Part shown: one piece after another, positions 62,915 to 64,000 of the stretch
Layout: each line of letters opens with the position of its first letter
How positions within the stretch are numbered: position 1 is the first letter of the stretch
Assembly: GCF_019239235.1 (NCBI RefSeq)
Contig: NZ_JAAZTS010000014.1
Span: forward strand, 1-64,000
Direction of reading: 5' to 3'
Source of the DNA: Caecibacteroides pullorum
Lineage (GTDB): Bacteria > Bacteroidota > Bacteroidia > Bacteroidales > Bacteroidaceae
Length of the DNA stretch: 64,000 nt
Made by a program: the position numbers and the translations under genes
Notes under the pieces: model-generated
What the model saw: the letters and a program-made list of their open reading frames with translations, nothing else
What the model was told of the DNA's origin: nothing
The model's database searches: none

Positions 62915-64000
62915 ATGGTAAAAGAAAATTCCAAAGTATTCTTGTTGATATTGCTGGGTATGCTGACCGCTTTCGGTCCGTTTGTCACCGATATGTACCT
63001 GCCCAGCCTGCCCTCGATGGGTGATTATTTCAGTACCACGTCCTCGATGGTACAATTGGGTCTGACGACCAGTATGATTGGCTTGGCTGTGGGGCAAGTG
63101 TTTTTCGGTCCTTTGAGCGACCGTTATGGACGTCGTTTGCCGTTGCTGGTAGCCATGTGGTTGTTTATCATTTCTACTTTATTGTGTCTGTTTTCGCAGA
63201 GTATCGAACAGTTTGTTGCTTTTCGCCTGCTACAGGGTATTGCGGGTGCGGGTGGCATTGTTATTTCGCGTTCTGTAGCGACGGACAAGTTCTCCGGTCG
63301 CGAACTGGCCAAGATGTTGGCGGTTATCGGGGCGATCAATGGGGTAGCTCCTGTGGCAGCTCCTATCGTGGGCGGGCTATTGACTGACCTAATAGGTTGG
63401 CAGGGTATCTTTTGGATTTTGTTCGGATTGGGCATTCTGCTACTGGCTGGTTGTTGCCATTTTCGGGAATCGTTGTCCCACGACCAACGTTCGGCGGAGC
63501 AGTGGACTGATACGTTCCGTAGTTTCGGTATTGTCCTGCGCGACCGGCGCTACGTCTGTTACGTCCTTCAGATGGCCTTCGCTCAGGGCGTACTGTTTGC
63601 CAACATCGCTTCCTCGCCTTTCATTGTACAGCAGCATTATGGGTTTTCGGCTTTTGCTTTCAGCCTTTGTTTTGGTGTCAATGCGTTGGCTATTGGAATC
63701 GCAGCCGCTTTGTCGGTCAAGTTCCACCGACCTGAAAGCTGCACGTTGGTGGGTTGTTGTGGTATGGCCGTCATATCGGTACTCCAGTGCGCAGCTCTTA
63801 TGTCGGGTTGCAGTTTTTGGGTTTACGAGATGCTGATGTTGGGCTTACTGTTCAGTATGGGTATGACGTTCACCTCGAGCACAGCTTTGGCCATGGAGAG
63901 TCAGCGCGAGAATTCAGGTACGGCTTCGGCACTGCTCGGTGCCGTATGTTTTGCTGCGGGCGGTATTGTTTCGCCTTTGGTTGGCATGGGCAATATCCTT
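62915..64000 (+). CDS. Bcr/CflA-type MFS drug exporter, partial
   Basis: Starts MVKENSKVFLLILLGMLTAF and stays open to the end of the window (about 362 codons, 3' part missing). Features of the Bcr/CflA subfamily of major facilitator transporters: FVTDMYLPSLPSM in helix one, GPLSDRYGRRLPLL after helix two, RLLQGIAGAGG in helix four, VAPVAAPIVGGLL in helix five. Proton-driven export of small molecules such as drugs or sulfonamides. Divergent from aroA with 230 bases between them; apart from the aroA promoter I see nothing distinctive there. Confidence 0.9.
   Translation, partial: MVKENSKVFLLILLGMLTAFGPFVTDMYLPSLPSMGDYFSTTSSMVQLGLTTSMIGLAVGQVFFGPLSDRYGRRLPLLVAMWLFIISTLLCLFSQSIEQFVAFRLLQGIAGAGGIVISRSVATDKFSGRELAKMLAVIGAINGVAPVAAPIVGGLLTDLIGWQGIFWILFGLGILLLAGCCHFRESLSHDQRSAEQWTDTFRSFGIVLRDRRYVCYVLQMAFAQGVLFANIASSPFIVQQHYGFSAFAFSLCFGVNALAIGIAAALSVKFHRPESCTLVGCCGMAVISVLQCAALMSGCSFWVYEMLMLGLLFSMGMTFTSSTALAMESQRENSGTASALLGAVCFAAGGIVSPLVGMGNIL

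Overview
The window looks like a chromosomal segment of a Bacteroides-type gut Bacteroidota. The evidence is SusC/SusD pairs, many SPII lipoproteins, promoters of the TTTG-N19/20-TAnnTTTG type instead of -35/-10 boxes, a BACON/M64 peptidase, and housekeeping genes in Bacteroidales arrangement (pyrH-frr-rsgA; psd-pssA facing dnaE-trxA). I saw no rRNA, tRNA or CRISPR array.

Region 1 (1-16.4 kb) is the most interesting part. Two SusC/SusD operons point away from each other. The right one (10520-16354) is complete, with promoter, signal peptide and N-terminal domain. The left one (121-7280) starts with a SusC that has lost promoter, signal peptide and most of the N-terminal domain. The two susC genes share a perfect 41-bp inverted repeat (7198-7238 and 10721-10761) in the same codon frame, with divergent sequence on both sides. 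The 3.48 kb between the repeats holds the single promoter and signal-peptide 'head', a tyrosine recombinase and a choloylglycine-hydrolase-family enzyme. Inversion would move the head to the left operon and give a 992-residue SusC there. I read this as a two-state phase switch between two outer-membrane uptake systems, with the enzyme as cargo.

Region 2 (16.4-19 kb) is a group of ATPase genes in decay: remnants on the minus strand, one intact DUF4143-type ATPase, and a broken AAA/PD-(D/E)XK gene. A 41/42-bp promoter-bearing direct repeat precedes both the intact and the broken plus-strand genes.

Region 3 (19-37.5 kb) holds hflX, a DUF4954 protein, class I fumarase, a DPP-IV-like peptidase, an acyltransferase, a PL10-like pectate lyase, a first RND efflux operon (minus strand), then rsgA, frr and pyrH.

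Region 4 (37.7-49.6 kb) holds a second RND efflux operon (plus strand) followed by a LytS-type kinase and a LytTR response regulator broken by a frameshift and a stop. Next come a copper P-type ATPase that carries an in-frame palindromic repeat element, an HMA-like/AraC fusion regulator, a lipoprotein and a five-copy 41-bp tandem repeat.

Region 5 (49.6-64 kb) is mostly housekeeping: birA, yraN, tadA, pssA, psd, dnaE, trxA, tsaE, a metal ABC permease, aroA and the start of a Bcr/CflA-type exporter that runs off the end. Several intergenic gaps contain 22-24-bp palindromic units, and three promoters share one composite design.
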